NCBI GenBank assembly: GCA_944320945.1
Contig: CALUJK010000032.1
Span: forward strand, 1-35,662
DNA from: an uncultured Bacteroides sp.
GTDB taxonomy: Bacteria; Bacteroidota; Bacteroidia; Bacteroidales; Bacteroidaceae
DNA length: 35,662 nt
Reading direction: 5' to 3'
Shown: piece after piece, positions 8,472 through 17,349 of the stretch
Numbering within the stretch: the first letter of the stretch is position 1
Layout: each line of letters begins with the position of its first letter
The notes under the pieces: model-generated
Database searches by the model: none
What the model was told of the DNA's origin: nothing
The model's input: the letters and a program-made list of their open reading frames with translations, nothing else
Position numbers and translations under genes: made by a program

Positions 8472-9308
8472 ATGACTATCAAGGAAATTCATCTGATAAC
8501 CTTCTCGCCCACCCATACCTCGCGACAGATAGGCGAGGCCATTGCCCGCGGCGTGGAAAGTGTGCCTGTCAAGATATGGGACATAACGCTGCCGGACGCT
8601 ACAGCCCCTGATACGATGCCCACCAATGCACTGGTCATCATTACGCTGCCCGTATACGGAGGACATATAGCCCCCATCGCTGTGGAGCGGCTGAAAGACC
8701 TGAAAGGAAACGGAACGCCTGCCGCCGTGGCCGTAGTATATGGCAACCGTGCATACGAAAAGGCATTGACGGAACTAGATGCGTGGATAAGCGGAGCGGG
8801 ATTCAAAGTAGTAGCCGGCGGTACGTTTATAGGCGAGCACTCGTATAGTAGCGAGCAGCACCCCATAGCGGCGGGTCGGCCTAACGAAGAGGATTTGGCG
8901 TATGCCGAGGAGTTCGGACGAAAAATCCGTACCAAAATAGAAGTAGCGGCGGACATCGACCATCTGTATAGCGTCAACACAGCCCGCATCTTACGGCCGC
9001 GCCAACCGTTCCTGCCACTGCTGAAATTTCTACGCAGAGTCATCAAGTTGCGCAAGAGTGGCACTCCCCTGCCCCGCACTCCACTTGTGGACGAACAGCT
9101 TTGTACACATTGCGGACTTTGTGTCCGGAACTGTCCTACGGAAGCCATCGTTAAAGGAGATGAGTGTAACACACTGGTAGAACGATGCATCCGGTGTTGC
9201 GCTTGCGTAAAAGGTTGTCCCGCAAAAGCACGCACCTACGATACGCCGTTTGCTGTCCTGCTAGCCGACAACTTCAAACGGCAGAAAGAAAATCGGATTA
9301 TTCTTTAA
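8472..9308 (+). CDS. EFR1-type flavodoxin / 2x[4Fe-4S] ferredoxin fusion
   Basis: This is a 278-residue cytoplasmic electron carrier. Residues 1-170 form a flavodoxin-like domain; [10 protein letters not shown] near residue 11 corresponds to the phosphate-binding loop of FMN and [10 protein letters not shown] follows at 59-68. Residues 205-255 carry two ferredoxin motifs with C211, C214, C217, C221 and C239, C242, C245, C249, which should bind two [4Fe-4S] clusters. This matches the EFR1 family; the redox partner is unknown. Its stop overlaps the convergent tilS stop by 11 bases. A foldable leader and its own promoter precede it, so it seems to be expressed alone. Confidence 0.85.
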   Translation: MTIKEIHLITFSPTHTSRQIGEAIARGVESVPVKIWDITLPDATAPDTMPTNALVIITLPVYGGHIAPIAVERLKDLKGNGTPAAVAVVYGNRAYEKALTELDAWISGAGFKVVAGGTFIGEHSYSSEQHPIAAGRPNEEDLAYAEEFGRKIRTKIEVAADIDHLYSVNTARILRPRQPFLPLLKFLRRVIKLRKSGTPLPRTPLVDEQLCTHCGLCVRNCPTEAIVKGDECNTLVERCIRCCACVKGCPAKARTYDTPFAVLLADNFKRQKENRIIL

Positions 9309-10584
9309 GACTCACCATCAAAACACGTCGTGTGGCTGGAGTAACACTGAAATGTTGGTCGATGCGCTCACCCACCAGCCACACGATGTCTTCGCCACAA
9401 CACAACACCCACTGGCGACGTTTCTGCAAAAGAGATAATTTACAGTCGGTCAGATAGTCACTGACTTTCTTGCGTCCCCTCATGCCCAAAGGAACAAAAG
9501 AGTCGCCTTGCTTCCATAGACGTAGCGTTAGAGGATGTGTCAGTTTGTCGACATCCAGACAGGCGGTATTTTTGCCTCGTGCCAAAACGAAGGAAGGAAC
9601 ATAGTCGTACTCTTCCATCTGCAAAACAGGTGGTTGAGGAGCGTCATCTGTCAGTGGTTCGATAAGCAGACGGTCACGGTCTTTCACCACTTGCCACTCC
9701 TTGCTATAGAAGGTCTTTCCTGACTGACTGTCCAAGGCGCGACGGATATCATCCAACTGAGCCCCCCGGAAGCCTAACGGATAAAGTATTTCAAACAACA
9801 CCGCATCTGGAGACGTTTCCCTAAGTAAAACATTTATGTCAACATGACCGTCCGACATTACCCGTCGGCGGGCTTCATCTATTTTCTGATTATACAGCAA
9901 GGCGGCTTCGTCTATATGACTGGCCGTATTCAGAATATTCTCGCGTGCCGATGGGATGATGGTTTCCATTAAAGGCAGGAGGTTCAGACGAATTTTATTG
10001 CGCACGTATTCGTCTTTTAGGTTGGTACTATCCGTCACATAAGGCTGACCGATGATGGAAAGATACTGCACAATCTCCTCGCGATCTAAACAGAGCAATG
10101 GGCGTATCACGTAACCGTTCTTAGGAGGTATGCCACGTAGGCCGTTAATACCTGTACCCCGCATCAAATTGATCAGTAGAGTTTCCACGCTATCGTCCTT
10201 ATGATGGGCAACAGCTATCACAGCAGCGTTACACGAACAACGCAGTTTCTCGAACCACTCATAGCGCAGACGGCGTGCAGCCATTTCGATGGAGATGTGC
10301 AGACGGTTTGCCTCTTCTGTCGTACGAAAATGTTCTACATGTAAGGGTACGGAAAGAGCATTACAGAGATGACGCACGAAAACTTCATCACGCTCTGATT
10401 CTTCTCCGCGCAGATGGAAATTGCAATGGGCAGCTTCGCACTTATATCCTAACTCCAGCATGATACGCAACAAAGCTACCGAGTCTGCACCGCCGCTTAG
10501 TGCCACGAGCACTTTATCATCCGGAACACACAACTCCTTTATACGAATATGCTGAGCTACTTTGGCCAATACAAGATGACTCAT
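9298..10584 (-). CDS. tilS: tRNA(Ile)-lysidine synthase
   Basis: TilS attaches lysine to C34 of the CAU-anticodon tRNA-Ile with ATP, so that it reads AUA and is charged with isoleucine. The PP-loop signature SGGADS is at residues 30-35. [15 protein letters not shown] and [13 protein letters not shown]-like segments (here [13 protein letters not shown]) belong to the N-type ATP pyrophosphatase fold. The C-terminal part, with [19 protein letters not shown], is the tRNA-binding TilS C domain. The 428-residue length fits. It starts 5 bases after a small membrane protein gene and is probably the third gene of a recR-led operon. Its 3' end overlaps the convergent flavodoxin/ferredoxin gene. Confidence 0.94.
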   Translation of the reverse strand: MSHLVLAKVAQHIRIKELCVPDDKVLVALSGGADSVALLRIMLELGYKCEAAHCNFHLRGEESERDEVFVRHLCNALSVPLHVEHFRTTEEANRLHISIEMAARRLRYEWFEKLRCSCNAAVIAVAHHKDDSVETLLINLMRGTGINGLRGIPPKNGYVIRPLLCLDREEIVQYLSIIGQPYVTDSTNLKDEYVRNKIRLNLLPLMETIIPSARENILNTASHIDEAALLYNQKIDEARRRVMSDGHVDINVLLRETSPDAVLFEILYPLGFRGAQLDDIRRALDSQSGKTFYSKEWQVVKDRDRLLIEPLTDDAPQPPVLQMEEYDYVPSFVLARGKNTACLDVDKLTHPLTLRLWKQGDSFVPLGMRGRKKVSDYLTDCKLSLLQKRRQWVLCCGEDIVWLVGERIDQHFSVTPATRRVLMVSLKE

Positions 10585-10589
10585 ATCAA

Positions 10590-11042
10590 CTATACTTCTT
10601 TATCTATATGCAACTCATTACGCAACCGTTTCTCGCCAGGCAGACAGAAAAGGGATGCCGTAAAAGCTATCAATGCGCACAACAAGCTTTTATTGCTTAA
10701 CAGCAGGTAGTACATCACCAAACCCGCCCACAAAGGCAATGCCAACAATATCAAACGTATGGTACTCCAGATTTCATAGAGCTGCAAGGCGTCTGCTATG
10801 GAGACTGCATCTATTTTCCGACGCAACACCCAAGCAAAAAGTTTCAGAGAAAAGGGCACGCACAAGGCTGTCAACAGGATAACTATCGTCTCTGCATAAT
10901 AAGCAATGCGAGCGTTACCCACATACAGGCCAATCCATTCGGGGTCTGTTTCTCCCCAAACGATAAACAATACTGGCAATATCCAGAAACATACAAAGCC
11001 ACATTTCAGGCGAAAAATCTTTCGTTTAATCTGTTCTTCCAT
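10590..11042 (-). CDS. Small polytopic membrane protein, unknown function
   Basis: I do not recognise this 150-residue protein. It has four hydrophobic stretches, at about residues 14-30 ([12 protein letters not shown]), 47-70 ([14 protein letters not shown]), 90-112 ([19 protein letters not shown]) and 120-133 ([15 protein letters not shown]), consistent with four inner-membrane helices. The ends and the loop between helices 2 and 3 are charged. It lies between recR (25 bases upstream) and tilS (5 bases downstream) on the same strand, so it is almost certainly co-transcribed with them. The link may only be positional. Confidence 0.75.
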   Translation of the reverse strand: MEEQIKRKIFRLKCGFVCFWILPVLFIVWGETDPEWIGLYVGNARIAYYAETIVILLTALCVPFSLKLFAWVLRRKIDAVSIADALQLYEIWSTIRLILLALPLWAGLVMYYLLLSNKSLLCALIAFTASLFCLPGEKRLRNELHIDKEV

Positions 11043-11067
11043 ATAAATCTTCCATAAAAAGAATTCA

Positions 11068-11685
11068 TCACACAGTCCCGTTAAACGGAGTACGATTCAC
11101 AATACTTCTTCCAAGGGTGACTTCATCGGCATATTCCAGCTCGTCCCCCACCGAAACGCCACGGGCAATTACAGATAACTTCACACCCAACGGTTCTACT
11201 TTCCTGTAGATGTAAAAAGCCGTTGTATCTCCCTCCATCGTAGTACTTAATGCCAATATTATTTCCTTGATTCCACCCTTACGAATGCGTTCTACCAAAC
11301 TGTCTATCTGCAAATCACTCGGACCGACTCCGTCCATCGGGGAAATCACTCCACCCAACACGTGATACAAGCCTCGGAATTGCTGAGTGGCTTCTATGGC
11401 CATTACATCGCGAATGGTTTCTACTACACATACTACAGAAGCATCGCGCTGGGGATTGGAACATATTCGGCACATATCAGTATCGGAAATGTTATGACAC
11501 ACCTTGCAATATTTCACTTCATGTTTCAGTGTGATAATAGCATTCCCGAAAGCTTCCACCATAGCCACATCTTGCCTCAACAAATAAAGCACCAAACGCA
11601 TGGCGGTCTTCCGCCCTACCCCCGGCAACTTAGCAAATTCATTTACGGCTTTCTCCAACAACACAGAAGGATATTGTTCATTCAT
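11068..11685 (-). CDS. recR: Recombination mediator RecR
   Basis: RecR works with RecO and RecF to load RecA onto gapped DNA. The 205-residue protein has the family order: helix-hairpin-helix [12 protein letters not shown] at 20-31, a C4 zinc finger with C60, C63, C72 and C75, and a Toprim domain from about 83 ([12 protein letters not shown]). The C-terminal region contains [14 protein letters not shown] and TLGRS, both typical of RecR. It is the first gene of the - strand group with a membrane protein and tilS, transcribed away from engB. A -7 box 27 bases upstream suggests a leader of about 20 bases. Confidence 0.96.
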   Translation of the reverse strand: MNEQYPSVLLEKAVNEFAKLPGVGRKTAMRLVLYLLRQDVAMVEAFGNAIITLKHEVKYCKVCHNISDTDMCRICSNPQRDASVVCVVETIRDVMAIEATQQFRGLYHVLGGVISPMDGVGPSDLQIDSLVERIRKGGIKEIILALSTTMEGDTTAFYIYRKVEPLGVKLSVIARGVSVGDELEYADEVTLGRSIVNRTPFNGTV

Positions 11686-11711
11686 AACTGGTCACAATGT
11701 TTATCAGCCAA

Positions 11712-11719
11712 CAAAGATA
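11712..11719 (-). promoter_or_regulatory. -7 box of recR (TATCTTTG on - strand)
   Basis: The - strand reads TATCTTTG, an exact TAnnTTTG match, with the predicted start about 20 bases before the recR ATG. It diverges from the engB box at 11764, leaving about 45 bases between the two. Confidence 0.6.
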
Positions 11720-11763
11720 CGCAGAAATATCGCATTGTAAATGATATTTTTTGAAATAAGTCG

Positions 11764-11771
11764 TATCTTTG
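11764..11771 (+). promoter_or_regulatory. -7 box of engB (TATCTTTG)
   Basis: TATCTTTG is an exact match to the Bacteroidetes -7 consensus. The engB ATG at 11797 lies 25 bases downstream, giving a leader of about 20 bases. No -33 element at normal spacing is clear. Confidence 0.6.
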
Positions 11772-11796
11772 CGAAGACACTTTAAAAGAAACATTC

Positions 11797-12408
11797 ATGG
11801 AAATAAAAAGCGCCGAATTTGTTATCAGCAATACTAATGTACAAAAATGTCCTTCCGGCACACTTCCTGAATATGCTTTCATAGGGCGTTCCAATGTAGG
11901 GAAGTCCAGCCTTATCAATATGCTGACAGGCTATAAAGGACTTGCCATGACATCAGCCACACCAGGAAAGACTTTGCTTATCAACCATTTTTTAATTAAT
12001 AAGAATTGGTATATCGTGGACCTTCCGGGATATGGTTACGCCAAGCGTGGGCAACGAGGACGGGAACAAATTAAGCAAATCATTGAAAGCTACATCCTTC
12101 ATCGCATGCAGATGACCTGTCTGTTTGTCCTTATTGACAGCCGTCTCCAACCACAAGAAATTGATATTCGCTTCATCGAATGGTTAGGTGAGAATGGGAT
12201 TCCTTTCGCTATCATCTTCACAAAAGCCGACAAGTTAACAAGCGGAAAGCTTAATGCCAATATTACACAGTACTTAGAGCATCTAAAAGAACAATGGGAG
12301 GAACTTCCACCACACTTCATCACTTCTTCAGAAACCCGCCTAGGACGCAAAGAGCTGTTGGATTACATCGAAAGCATCAATGATTTAGTTAACAAAAAGA
12401 CAAGTTGA
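11797..12408 (+). CDS. engB: Ribosome-biogenesis GTPase EngB/YsxC
   Basis: EngB (YihA/YsxC) is a GTPase needed for assembly of the large ribosomal subunit. The G motifs are all present: G1 GRSNVGKS at 30-37, the G2 threonine within SATPGKT near 53-59, G3 DLPGYG at 75-80 and G4 TKAD at 142-145, with SSETRLG near 177-183 as G5. The 203-residue length is normal. It has its own -7 box and diverges from recR. The following secreted-protein gene starts 37-61 bases later with no visible promoter or terminator between, so read-through is likely. Confidence 0.95.
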   Translation: MEIKSAEFVISNTNVQKCPSGTLPEYAFIGRSNVGKSSLINMLTGYKGLAMTSATPGKTLLINHFLINKNWYIVDLPGYGYAKRGQRGREQIKQIIESYILHRMQMTCLFVLIDSRLQPQEIDIRFIEWLGENGIPFAIIFTKADKLTSGKLNANITQYLEHLKEQWEELPPHFITSSETRLGRKELLDYIESINDLVNKKTS

Positions 12409-12469
12409 TAAGAGTAAAAAAAGTACGTCAGCTTGTCAATTATAAATGAACTCTTATATTAATTGCCTT

Positions 12470-13072
12470 ATGAAAAGAAATGTATGTGGCATACTATTTA
12501 TCGTTGCCTTATCTGCTATAAGCAGTATTCATTGTCAAGCACAGTCTTTAAAAGACTTGTTCAACAAAGAAAACATTGAAAAAGTAGTCAATGCTGTAAC
12601 AAACAACACCAATATAAACATGGAAGGCACATGGACTCTCACTGGTTCAGCCATCGAATTTGAAACAGATGATTTACTGAAAAAAGCCGGAGGGGCATTG
12701 GCTACTCAAGCACTTGAGGAAAAACTCGACGAACAATTATCAAAAATCGGTATTACAGCTGGCAAACTGAGTTTCACTTTCAATGCCGACAGCACATTTT
12801 ATGCAGCCATAGGAAACAAAAAGCTGAACGGTACATACTCATACGATAAATCCACCCAAAAAGCTAACCTGAAATTCATCAAACTAGTCAATATAAATAC
12901 CAAAATAAACTGTACATCCTCTACCATGGATTTACTTTTTAAAGCAGACATGTTATTAAAACTGGTAACAAACCTAACCTCCAATAGCAAAAGCAGTGCT
13001 CTTAACACCATAGGCTCATTGACTGAAGGATATGATGGAATGATGATAGGTTTTTCATTGAAAAAAAAATAG
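12470..13072 (+). CDS. Secreted lipocalin-like protein, DUF4923-like
   Basis: This is a 200-residue protein with a signal peptide (MKRNVCGILFIVALSAISSI, cleavage probably after HCQAQ). I chose ATG 470 bases into the 12 kb region (12470) over the in-frame ATG at 12446 because the basic start of the signal peptide begins there. The mature part has a helical segment (LKDLFNKENIEKVVNAV) and then a GTWTLTGSAIEFE unit and beta-rich sequence resembling the Bacteroidetes DUF4923 family. The family function is unknown to me. It follows engB closely. The nearest downstream hairpin, 13173-13197, has its T-run on the other strand. Confidence 0.75.
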   Translation: MKRNVCGILFIVALSAISSIHCQAQSLKDLFNKENIEKVVNAVTNNTNINMEGTWTLTGSAIEFETDDLLKKAGGALATQALEEKLDEQLSKIGITAGKLSFTFNADSTFYAAIGNKKLNGTYSYDKSTQKANLKFIKLVNINTKINCTSSTMDLLFKADMLLKLVTNLTSNSKSSALNTIGSLTEGYDGMMIGFSLKKK

Positions 13073-13172
13073 TTTCTTACCAATAGTCAGTCCATACAAA
13101 TTAATTATAGCCTATTTAATTATGACAATCGCTTAGGCTCATTGATAAAACCTTTTTTAAAAAAAAGAAATT

Positions 13173-13197
13173 CCCTGTCAAGTTTATCTTGGCAGGG
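13173..13197 (-). terminator. Second hairpin downstream of tRNA-Ala, T-run on - strand
   Basis: Arms CCCTGTCAAG and CTTGGCAGGG pair over 10 bp (one G-T wobble) around a 5-base loop. On the - strand the hairpin is followed by TTTCTTTTTTTT, a strong T-run. On the + strand the following bases are only TTATATATAT, so it could act weakly for the upstream + strand gene. It may be a back-up terminator for the tRNA transcript. Confidence 0.6.
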
Positions 13198-13231
13198 GTT
13201 ATATATATCCATTATGTGTTACCATAAAAAA

Positions 13232-13259
13232 AACCGCTAACACCTAATAGTCAGCGATT
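13232..13259 (-). terminator. Intrinsic terminator of tRNA-Ala
   Basis: On the - strand, arms AATCGCTGAC and GTTAGCGGTT pair over 10 bp (two wobbles) around an 8-base loop and are followed at once by a run of T. It begins 6 bases after the tRNA 3' end, so it is the direct terminator of that transcript. Confidence 0.8.
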
Positions 13260-13265
13260 CCCTTG

Positions 13266-13339
13266 TGGAGCATAGCGGACTCGAACCGCTCACCTCGACA
13301 CTGCCAGTGTCGCGCTCTAGCCAGATGAGCTAATACCCC
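13266..13339 (-). tRNA. tRNA-Ala, anticodon GGC
   Basis: On the - strand the 74 bases fold as a complete cloverleaf. The acceptor stem GGGGTAT/ATGCTCC contains the G3-U70 wobble pair that is the main alanine identity element. The anticodon stem is CGACA/TGTCG with loop CTGGCAG, so the anticodon is GGC (positions 34-36), reading GCC and GCU. The T arm is GCGGTTCGAGTCCGC and the discriminator base is A73. CCA is not encoded (the next bases are CAA), so it must be added after processing. The gene stands alone and is followed by its own terminator. Confidence 0.95.
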
Positions 13340-13382
13340 AGAATGTCAACGTTTGCAAAGGAGTTTTCTCGTTTTGACGAAG

Positions 13383-13390
13383 CAAAGATA
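13383..13390 (-). promoter_or_regulatory. -7 box for tRNA-Ala (TATCTTTG on - strand)
   Basis: The - strand reads TATCTTTG, an exact TAnnTTTG match, about 44 bases upstream of the tRNA 5' end. Together with the + strand box at 13414 it forms another divergent pair. Confidence 0.55.
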
Positions 13391-13413
13391 ATGTATTATT
13401 ATGAAATAATCGC

Positions 13414-13421
13414 TATGTTTG
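13414..13421 (+). promoter_or_regulatory. -7 box for the DUF4286-ruvC pair (TATGTTTG)
   Basis: TATGTTTG matches TAnnTTTG. The predicted start lies near 13428, so only an ATG after that point can be used. This supports 13442 as the start of the next gene and argues against the in-frame ATG at 13343. Confidence 0.5.
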
Positions 13422-13441
13422 CAAAAAAAATCGAGAAAAGT

Positions 13442-13747
13442 ATGCTCATTTATAATACAACCTACCATGTAGAAGAGGATCAAGAGAAATATTTCCTCAT
13501 TTGGATTCGCGAATTCTATTTACACGAAGTTGAAAAGAACGGAACTTTAAAAGCTCCCCGAATTGCTCGCATACTGAGTCATCAGGAACCGGGAAGCGTA
13601 TGTTACTCTCTTCAATTTGAAGTGACAGACTCAGCCACATTGCATCACTGGTATCGGGAACAAGGTGCCAAACTAAACGATGAAATGGTAAAGCTATTCA
13701 AAGATGAAGTCGTAGGATTTCCTACATTAATGGAGGTTATAGAGTGA
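13442..13747 (+). CDS. DUF4286-like small protein
   Basis: This 101-residue cytoplasmic protein begins [20 protein letters not shown] and resembles the DUF4286 family, whose members have a ferredoxin-like (dimeric alpha-beta barrel) appearance and no known role. The frame is open back to an ATG at 13343, but that longer start would begin 4 bases from the tRNA and run through both promoter boxes, so I use 13442. Conserved-looking parts are [38 protein letters not shown] and FPTLMEVIE. It overlaps the ruvC start by 4 bases (GTGA), which points to translational coupling. Confidence 0.8.
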   Translation: MLIYNTTYHVEEDQEKYFLIWIREFYLHEVEKNGTLKAPRIARILSHQEPGSVCYSLQFEVTDSATLHHWYREQGAKLNDEMVKLFKDEVVGFPTLMEVIE

Positions 13748-14319
13748 TAGCACCTATCAAAGAAAAAATCATTTTAGGTATTGACCCCGGAACTACCATC
13801 ATGGGATATGGTGTACTGCGAGTAGTAGGCACACGACCTGAACTCATTGCTATGGGCATTATCGACCTGCGAAAATTTGCCAATCACTACTTGAAATTAC
13901 GCCACATACATGAACGGGTACTAAGCATCATTGAAAGCTATCTGCCAGACGAAGTAGCTATCGAAGCACCATTCTTCGGTAAAAACGTGCAATCCATGTT
14001 GAAATTAGGACGTGCCCAAGGAGTAGCCATGGCCGTAGCATTAAGCCGTGACATTCCTATTACCGAATATGCACCTCTCAAAATCAAGATGGCTATCACA
14101 GGTAACGGACAGGCCTCAAAAGAACAGGTAGCAGACATGCTCCAGCGTATGCTACACATTGCACCCGGTGATATGCCCACCTTTATGGATGCCACCGACG
14201 GACTGGCAGCAGCTTATTGTCATTTCTTACAAATAGGGCGACCTACCATCGAAAAGAGCTATCGAAGCTGGAAAGATTTCGTAACAAAAAATCCGGATAA
14301 GATAAGCGCTTGTAAATGA
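13744..14319 (+). CDS. ruvC: Holliday junction endonuclease RuvC
   Basis: RuvC cuts Holliday junctions symmetrically together with RuvAB during recombination and repair. The 191-residue chain has the RNase H-like fold with the catalytic acids D14 (GIDPGTT), E74 ([11 protein letters not shown]) and D149/D152 ([12 protein letters not shown]). The start codon is GTG, placed within the GTGA overlap with the upstream gene; the next in-frame methionine would remove the first catalytic acid. It probably depends on the promoter before the DUF4286-like gene. Confidence 0.95.
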   Translation: MIAPIKEKIILGIDPGTTIMGYGVLRVVGTRPELIAMGIIDLRKFANHYLKLRHIHERVLSIIESYLPDEVAIEAPFFGKNVQSMLKLGRAQGVAMAVALSRDIPITEYAPLKIKMAITGNGQASKEQVADMLQRMLHIAPGDMPTFMDATDGLAAAYCHFLQIGRPTIEKSYRSWKDFVTKNPDKISACK

Positions 14320-14395
14320 CAAAAACAGAATTATAAATTTCGTTTTTTATGAATTATCTTTTTTCTCCTATTCATTAATAATAAAAGAAAGCACC

Positions 14396-16390
14396 ATGAA
14401 ACTGAAAACACTTGCCCTAATCGGCGCGACAGGAGCTATGATCAGTTGCACCCCGTCGAAAGTTAATTACGAAAATTATGCCGACTATCCCGTGCCATCG
14501 GCACCACTGATTGAAATGGAATACGCGCCCAACACTACCCTATTCACCCTATGGGCACCCACAGCAGACGAAGTACGCCTCATGCTTTATGAATCTGGTG
14601 AAGGAGGACATGCCTACGAAACTCTGCCTATGGAAGCCGACAAGGAAGGACTTTGGAAAATAAAAGTTGACCGGGAACTCAAAGGAAACTTCTATACATT
14701 CAACGTAAAGATAGGTGACAAGTGGTTAGGTGAAACACCGGGCATTAATGCACGTGCCGTTGGCGTGAACGGACAACGCGGAGCCATCATCGACTTGGCA
14801 GACACCAACCCCGAAGGATGGGCAGAAGACAAGCGTCCCGAACTAAAGTCTGTAGCGGATGCTATCATATATGAAATGCATCATCGTGATTTCTCCATCT
14901 CCCCTACTGCCGGCATCGAACACAAAGGCAAGTTCATCGCCTTGACAGAAACAGACACTCACAATCCACAAGGAGCATCCACCGGCATTGACCATTTAAA
15001 AGAATTAGGTGTGACGCATGTGCACATTCTCCCTTCTTACGACTATGCCTCTATTGACGAAACCCGCCTTAATGAAAACAAATACAATTGGGGATACGAC
15101 CCTTTGAACTACAACGTGCCCGAAGGTTCCTACTCTACTGACCCTTATACCCCTGCTACCCGCATACGCGAATTCAAACAGATGGTGCAGGCTTTGCATA
15201 AAGCCGGCATACGCGTAGTATTAGACGTCGTATATAACCACACATTCAATACTTCCGACAGCAATTTTGAGCGCACCGTACCCGGATATTTCTACCGCCA
15301 ACGCCCGGACGGCTTCTTCGCCGATGCATCGGCATGTGGAAACGAGACTGCCAGCGAACGTCCCATGATGCGCAAATACATGATCGAGTCTGTCCTTTAC
15401 TGGATACGCGAATACCATATTGACGGTTTCCGTTTCGACCTGATGGGCATTCATGACATCGAGACGATGAACGCCATTCGTCAGGCGGCACAGGAAGTTC
15501 TTCCCACTGTTCTCATTTACGGTGAAGGATGGGCTGCATCAGCTCCCCAACTCCCGACAGAAGAACTTGCCATGAAAGCCAACACACACCGCATGCCCGG
15601 TATTGCTGCTTTCAGCGATGAACTACGCGATGCCCTACGCGGTCCTTTCAATGATGACACCAAAGGTGCTTTCTTAGCCGGAATACCGGGTGAAGAAGAA
15701 AGCATCAAATTCGGTATTGCCGGAGCCATTCAACATCCGCAAGTAAACTATGACTCTGTCAACTACACGACCCAGCCGTGGGCCGCACAGCCTACCCAGA
15801 TGATAAGCTACGTATCATGCCATGATGATATGTGTCTGGTGGACCGTCTTCGTACCAGCATCCCCAATCTGGCACCTGATGCCCTGACCCGACTCGACAA
15901 ATTAGCACAGACCGCCGTATTTACCTCTCAAGGCATCCCTTTTATACAAGCCGGTGAAGAAGTAATGCGCGATAAGAAAGGTGTACACAACAGCTTTAAC
16001 AGTCCGGATAGCATCAACGCTATCGACTGGAGCCGCAAAACTGCTCATGCCGATGTATTCCGTTACTACCAAGGACTTATGTCACTCCGCCGCCAGCATC
16101 CGGCATTCCACTTAGGTGACGCAGAACTGGTACGCCGCCATTTAGAATTTCTCCCCGTGGAGGGTAGTAACCTTATAGCTTTCCGTCTGAAAGAACATGC
16201 CGGAGGAGACAAGTGGCAAGACATCATTGTTATCCTGAACGCCCGTACAGAAACTGCCAAGATTACTATCCCGCAAGGACGCTACACCGTAGTTTGCAAA
16301 GACGGACACATTGATTTGAATGGAATGGGTACCCTCTCCGGTACACAGGCAAACGTTGCTGCCCAATCAGCATTAATATTACATCGCTAA
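14396..16390 (+). CDS. pulA: Type I pullulanase, GH13 lipoprotein
   Basis: This 664-residue alpha-glucan debranching enzyme hydrolyses alpha-1,6 links in pullulan, amylopectin or glycogen. The N terminus is a lipoprotein signal ending at C18 (ATGAMISC). Residues about 40-130 form a CBM48-like domain (FTLWAPTADEVRLMLY), and the GH13 barrel follows. YNWGYDPLNYNVPEGSYST is the type I pullulanase signature. The catalytic residues are D348 (FRFDLMG), E377 (YGEGW) and D477 (SCHDD). The lipid anchor points to the periplasm or cell surface. It stands alone, not in a starch-utilisation cluster. A perfect 13-bp terminator follows. Confidence 0.93.
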   Translation: MKLKTLALIGATGAMISCTPSKVNYENYADYPVPSAPLIEMEYAPNTTLFTLWAPTADEVRLMLYESGEGGHAYETLPMEADKEGLWKIKVDRELKGNFYTFNVKIGDKWLGETPGINARAVGVNGQRGAIIDLADTNPEGWAEDKRPELKSVADAIIYEMHHRDFSISPTAGIEHKGKFIALTETDTHNPQGASTGIDHLKELGVTHVHILPSYDYASIDETRLNENKYNWGYDPLNYNVPEGSYSTDPYTPATRIREFKQMVQALHKAGIRVVLDVVYNHTFNTSDSNFERTVPGYFYRQRPDGFFADASACGNETASERPMMRKYMIESVLYWIREYHIDGFRFDLMGIHDIETMNAIRQAAQEVLPTVLIYGEGWAASAPQLPTEELAMKANTHRMPGIAAFSDELRDALRGPFNDDTKGAFLAGIPGEEESIKFGIAGAIQHPQVNYDSVNYTTQPWAAQPTQMISYVSCHDDMCLVDRLRTSIPNLAPDALTRLDKLAQTAVFTSQGIPFIQAGEEVMRDKKGVHNSFNSPDSINAIDWSRKTAHADVFRYYQGLMSLRRQHPAFHLGDAELVRRHLEFLPVEGSNLIAFRLKEHAGGDKWQDIIVILNARTETAKITIPQGRYTVVCKDGHIDLNGMGTLSGTQANVAAQSALILHR

Positions 16391-16416
16391 TATCACGGTT
16401 TAAACATCGTTTTTTC

Positions 16417-16460
16417 AAGGTACGAAACATGGTTTGCTCACTTTGTTTCGTACCTTTTTT
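16417..16460 (+). terminator. Intrinsic terminator of pulA
   Basis: Arms AAGGTACGAAACA and TGTTTCGTACCTT form a perfect 13-bp stem around a 14-base loop, followed by TTTTTTC. It lies 27 bases after the pulA stop codon. Confidence 0.9.
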
Positions 16461-16599
16461 CTTCTTCAACGCTACCCTATACCGTATTATAATGCAATCT
16501 ATTCGAGTTTTACTCAACCAAACATATTCTTCCTCCCTAAATACTTCACCGAACTCGAAAAAATACTGTTTGTATAGATACATTACTTTATGAGAAAGT

Positions 16600-16745
16600 G
16601 CCCTCATACCCGCTCAGAAAGCATTCTGGCGGGGGATTGCTCCGAAGCCTTTCGGAGCACGAACGAAATTAATTCGGAGCGCGCTCGCAAAGGCTTGGAA
16701 GCACGAGCCCAAAGGCTTCGGAACAAACAGCCTGCAATGCAGCAC
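16600..16745 (+). repeat. Structured, repeat-rich intergenic element
   Basis: The core AAAGGCTT occurs at 16689-16696 and 16711-16718 and inverted at 16645-16652. A perfect 9-bp hairpin TGCTCCGAA/TTCGGAGCA lies at 16638-16659, and CTGCA/TGCAG at 16732-16742. The stretch is clearly more GC-rich than the AT-rich bases on both sides. A 61-codon frame (16590-16775) crosses it, but its start looks arbitrary and it has no recognisable domain, so I treat it as noncoding. It has the look of a dispersed extragenic repeat; copy number cannot be judged from one window. Confidence 0.45.
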
Positions 16746-16841
16746 GTTTTTGTATATATATTTCATTACCTATAAATAAAACTAAAGATGTTGTGAAAAA
16801 TATATTGAGCAAGGTTTAACACTTAGCCTACCCCATCACTA

Positions 16842-16872
16842 TTGTTTTATTCGCGAAATTGACATAACTTTG
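16842..16872 (+). promoter_or_regulatory. Promoter with -33 TTG and -7 TAACTTTG
   Basis: TAACTTTG at 16865-16872 matches the Bacteroidetes -7 consensus and a TTG at 16842-16844 lies 20 bases before it, the expected -33 spacing. The gene at 16904 follows with a leader of about 25 bases. Confidence 0.65.
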
Positions 16873-16903
16873 TCCCCTGATTAATCCTTAAAATAAGATA
16901 ATC

Positions 16904-17323
16904 ATGACAAAAAATACGAAGTTCAGACAACGCGCATTACTAATCACCATGCTTGGCATAATGTTAACTTTCTGCATGGCATTTACAATGAAGAAAGGTG
17001 ACAAGCCTGTGTATGTATTCGGATTAGCAGCATCGTTCAACGATTCTATAGTTTACTACACCGAAATCCAAGTACTGGACAGTGTATCATTAGATAAAGA
17101 AGGCTTTTTACCACGGCGCGAACTATACAGTTACCAACTGAAAAACTATTTGGAATATGAGTTAAAGAAGCCAAATTACACCTGCATGATTTATTTCTCA
17201 GAAAACAAAAAGAAACTGGAGAAAGAAGCAGTCAAGGTAAAGGCCAACTATCAGAAAAGTAACTCTACAACATTACAAGCCATCGAACCCACCCAGTTTA
17301 CGTTCAAGAAAGCCGAAGAATAA
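16904..17323 (+). CDS. Unknown membrane-anchored or exported protein
   Basis: I do not recognise this 139-residue protein. A hydrophobic segment at about residues 11-29 (ALLITMLGIMLTFCMAF) after a basic start (KNTKFRQR) is either a signal peptide or an N-terminal anchor. The mature part has VYVFGLAASFNDSIVYYTEIQ, a tyrosine-rich middle (YSYQLKNYLEYEL) and a lysine-rich helix (SENKKKLEKEAVKVKANYQ). It has a good Bacteroidetes promoter and is followed after 26 bases by a clostripain-family protease, so the two are probably co-transcribed. No function can be assigned. Confidence 0.75.
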   Translation: MTKNTKFRQRALLITMLGIMLTFCMAFTMKKGDKPVYVFGLAASFNDSIVYYTEIQVLDSVSLDKEGFLPRRELYSYQLKNYLEYELKKPNYTCMIYFSENKKKLEKEAVKVKANYQKSNSTTLQAIEPTQFTFKKAEE

Positions 17324-17349
17324 TCGCTTTCACAGAAACGACCACAGTC

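Noticed and set aside
13266-13339. tRNA gene as an integration site of a mobile element
   Set aside because: No integrase, direct repeat of the tRNA end or foreign genes are nearby.
13343-13441. Longer start for the DUF4286-like protein
   Set aside because: It would begin 4 bases from the tRNA and cross two divergent promoter boxes; the family-like sequence starts at 13442.
14329-14362. AT-rich hairpin and a TATCTTTT box between ruvC and pulA
   Set aside because: The stem is all A-T with a bulge and the box deviates from TAnnTTTG, so neither a terminator nor a promoter can be supported.
16590-16775. A 61-codon protein between pulA and the next gene
   Set aside because: The frame crosses hairpins and repeats, has no signal, domain or ribosome-binding site, and fits a structured repeat better.
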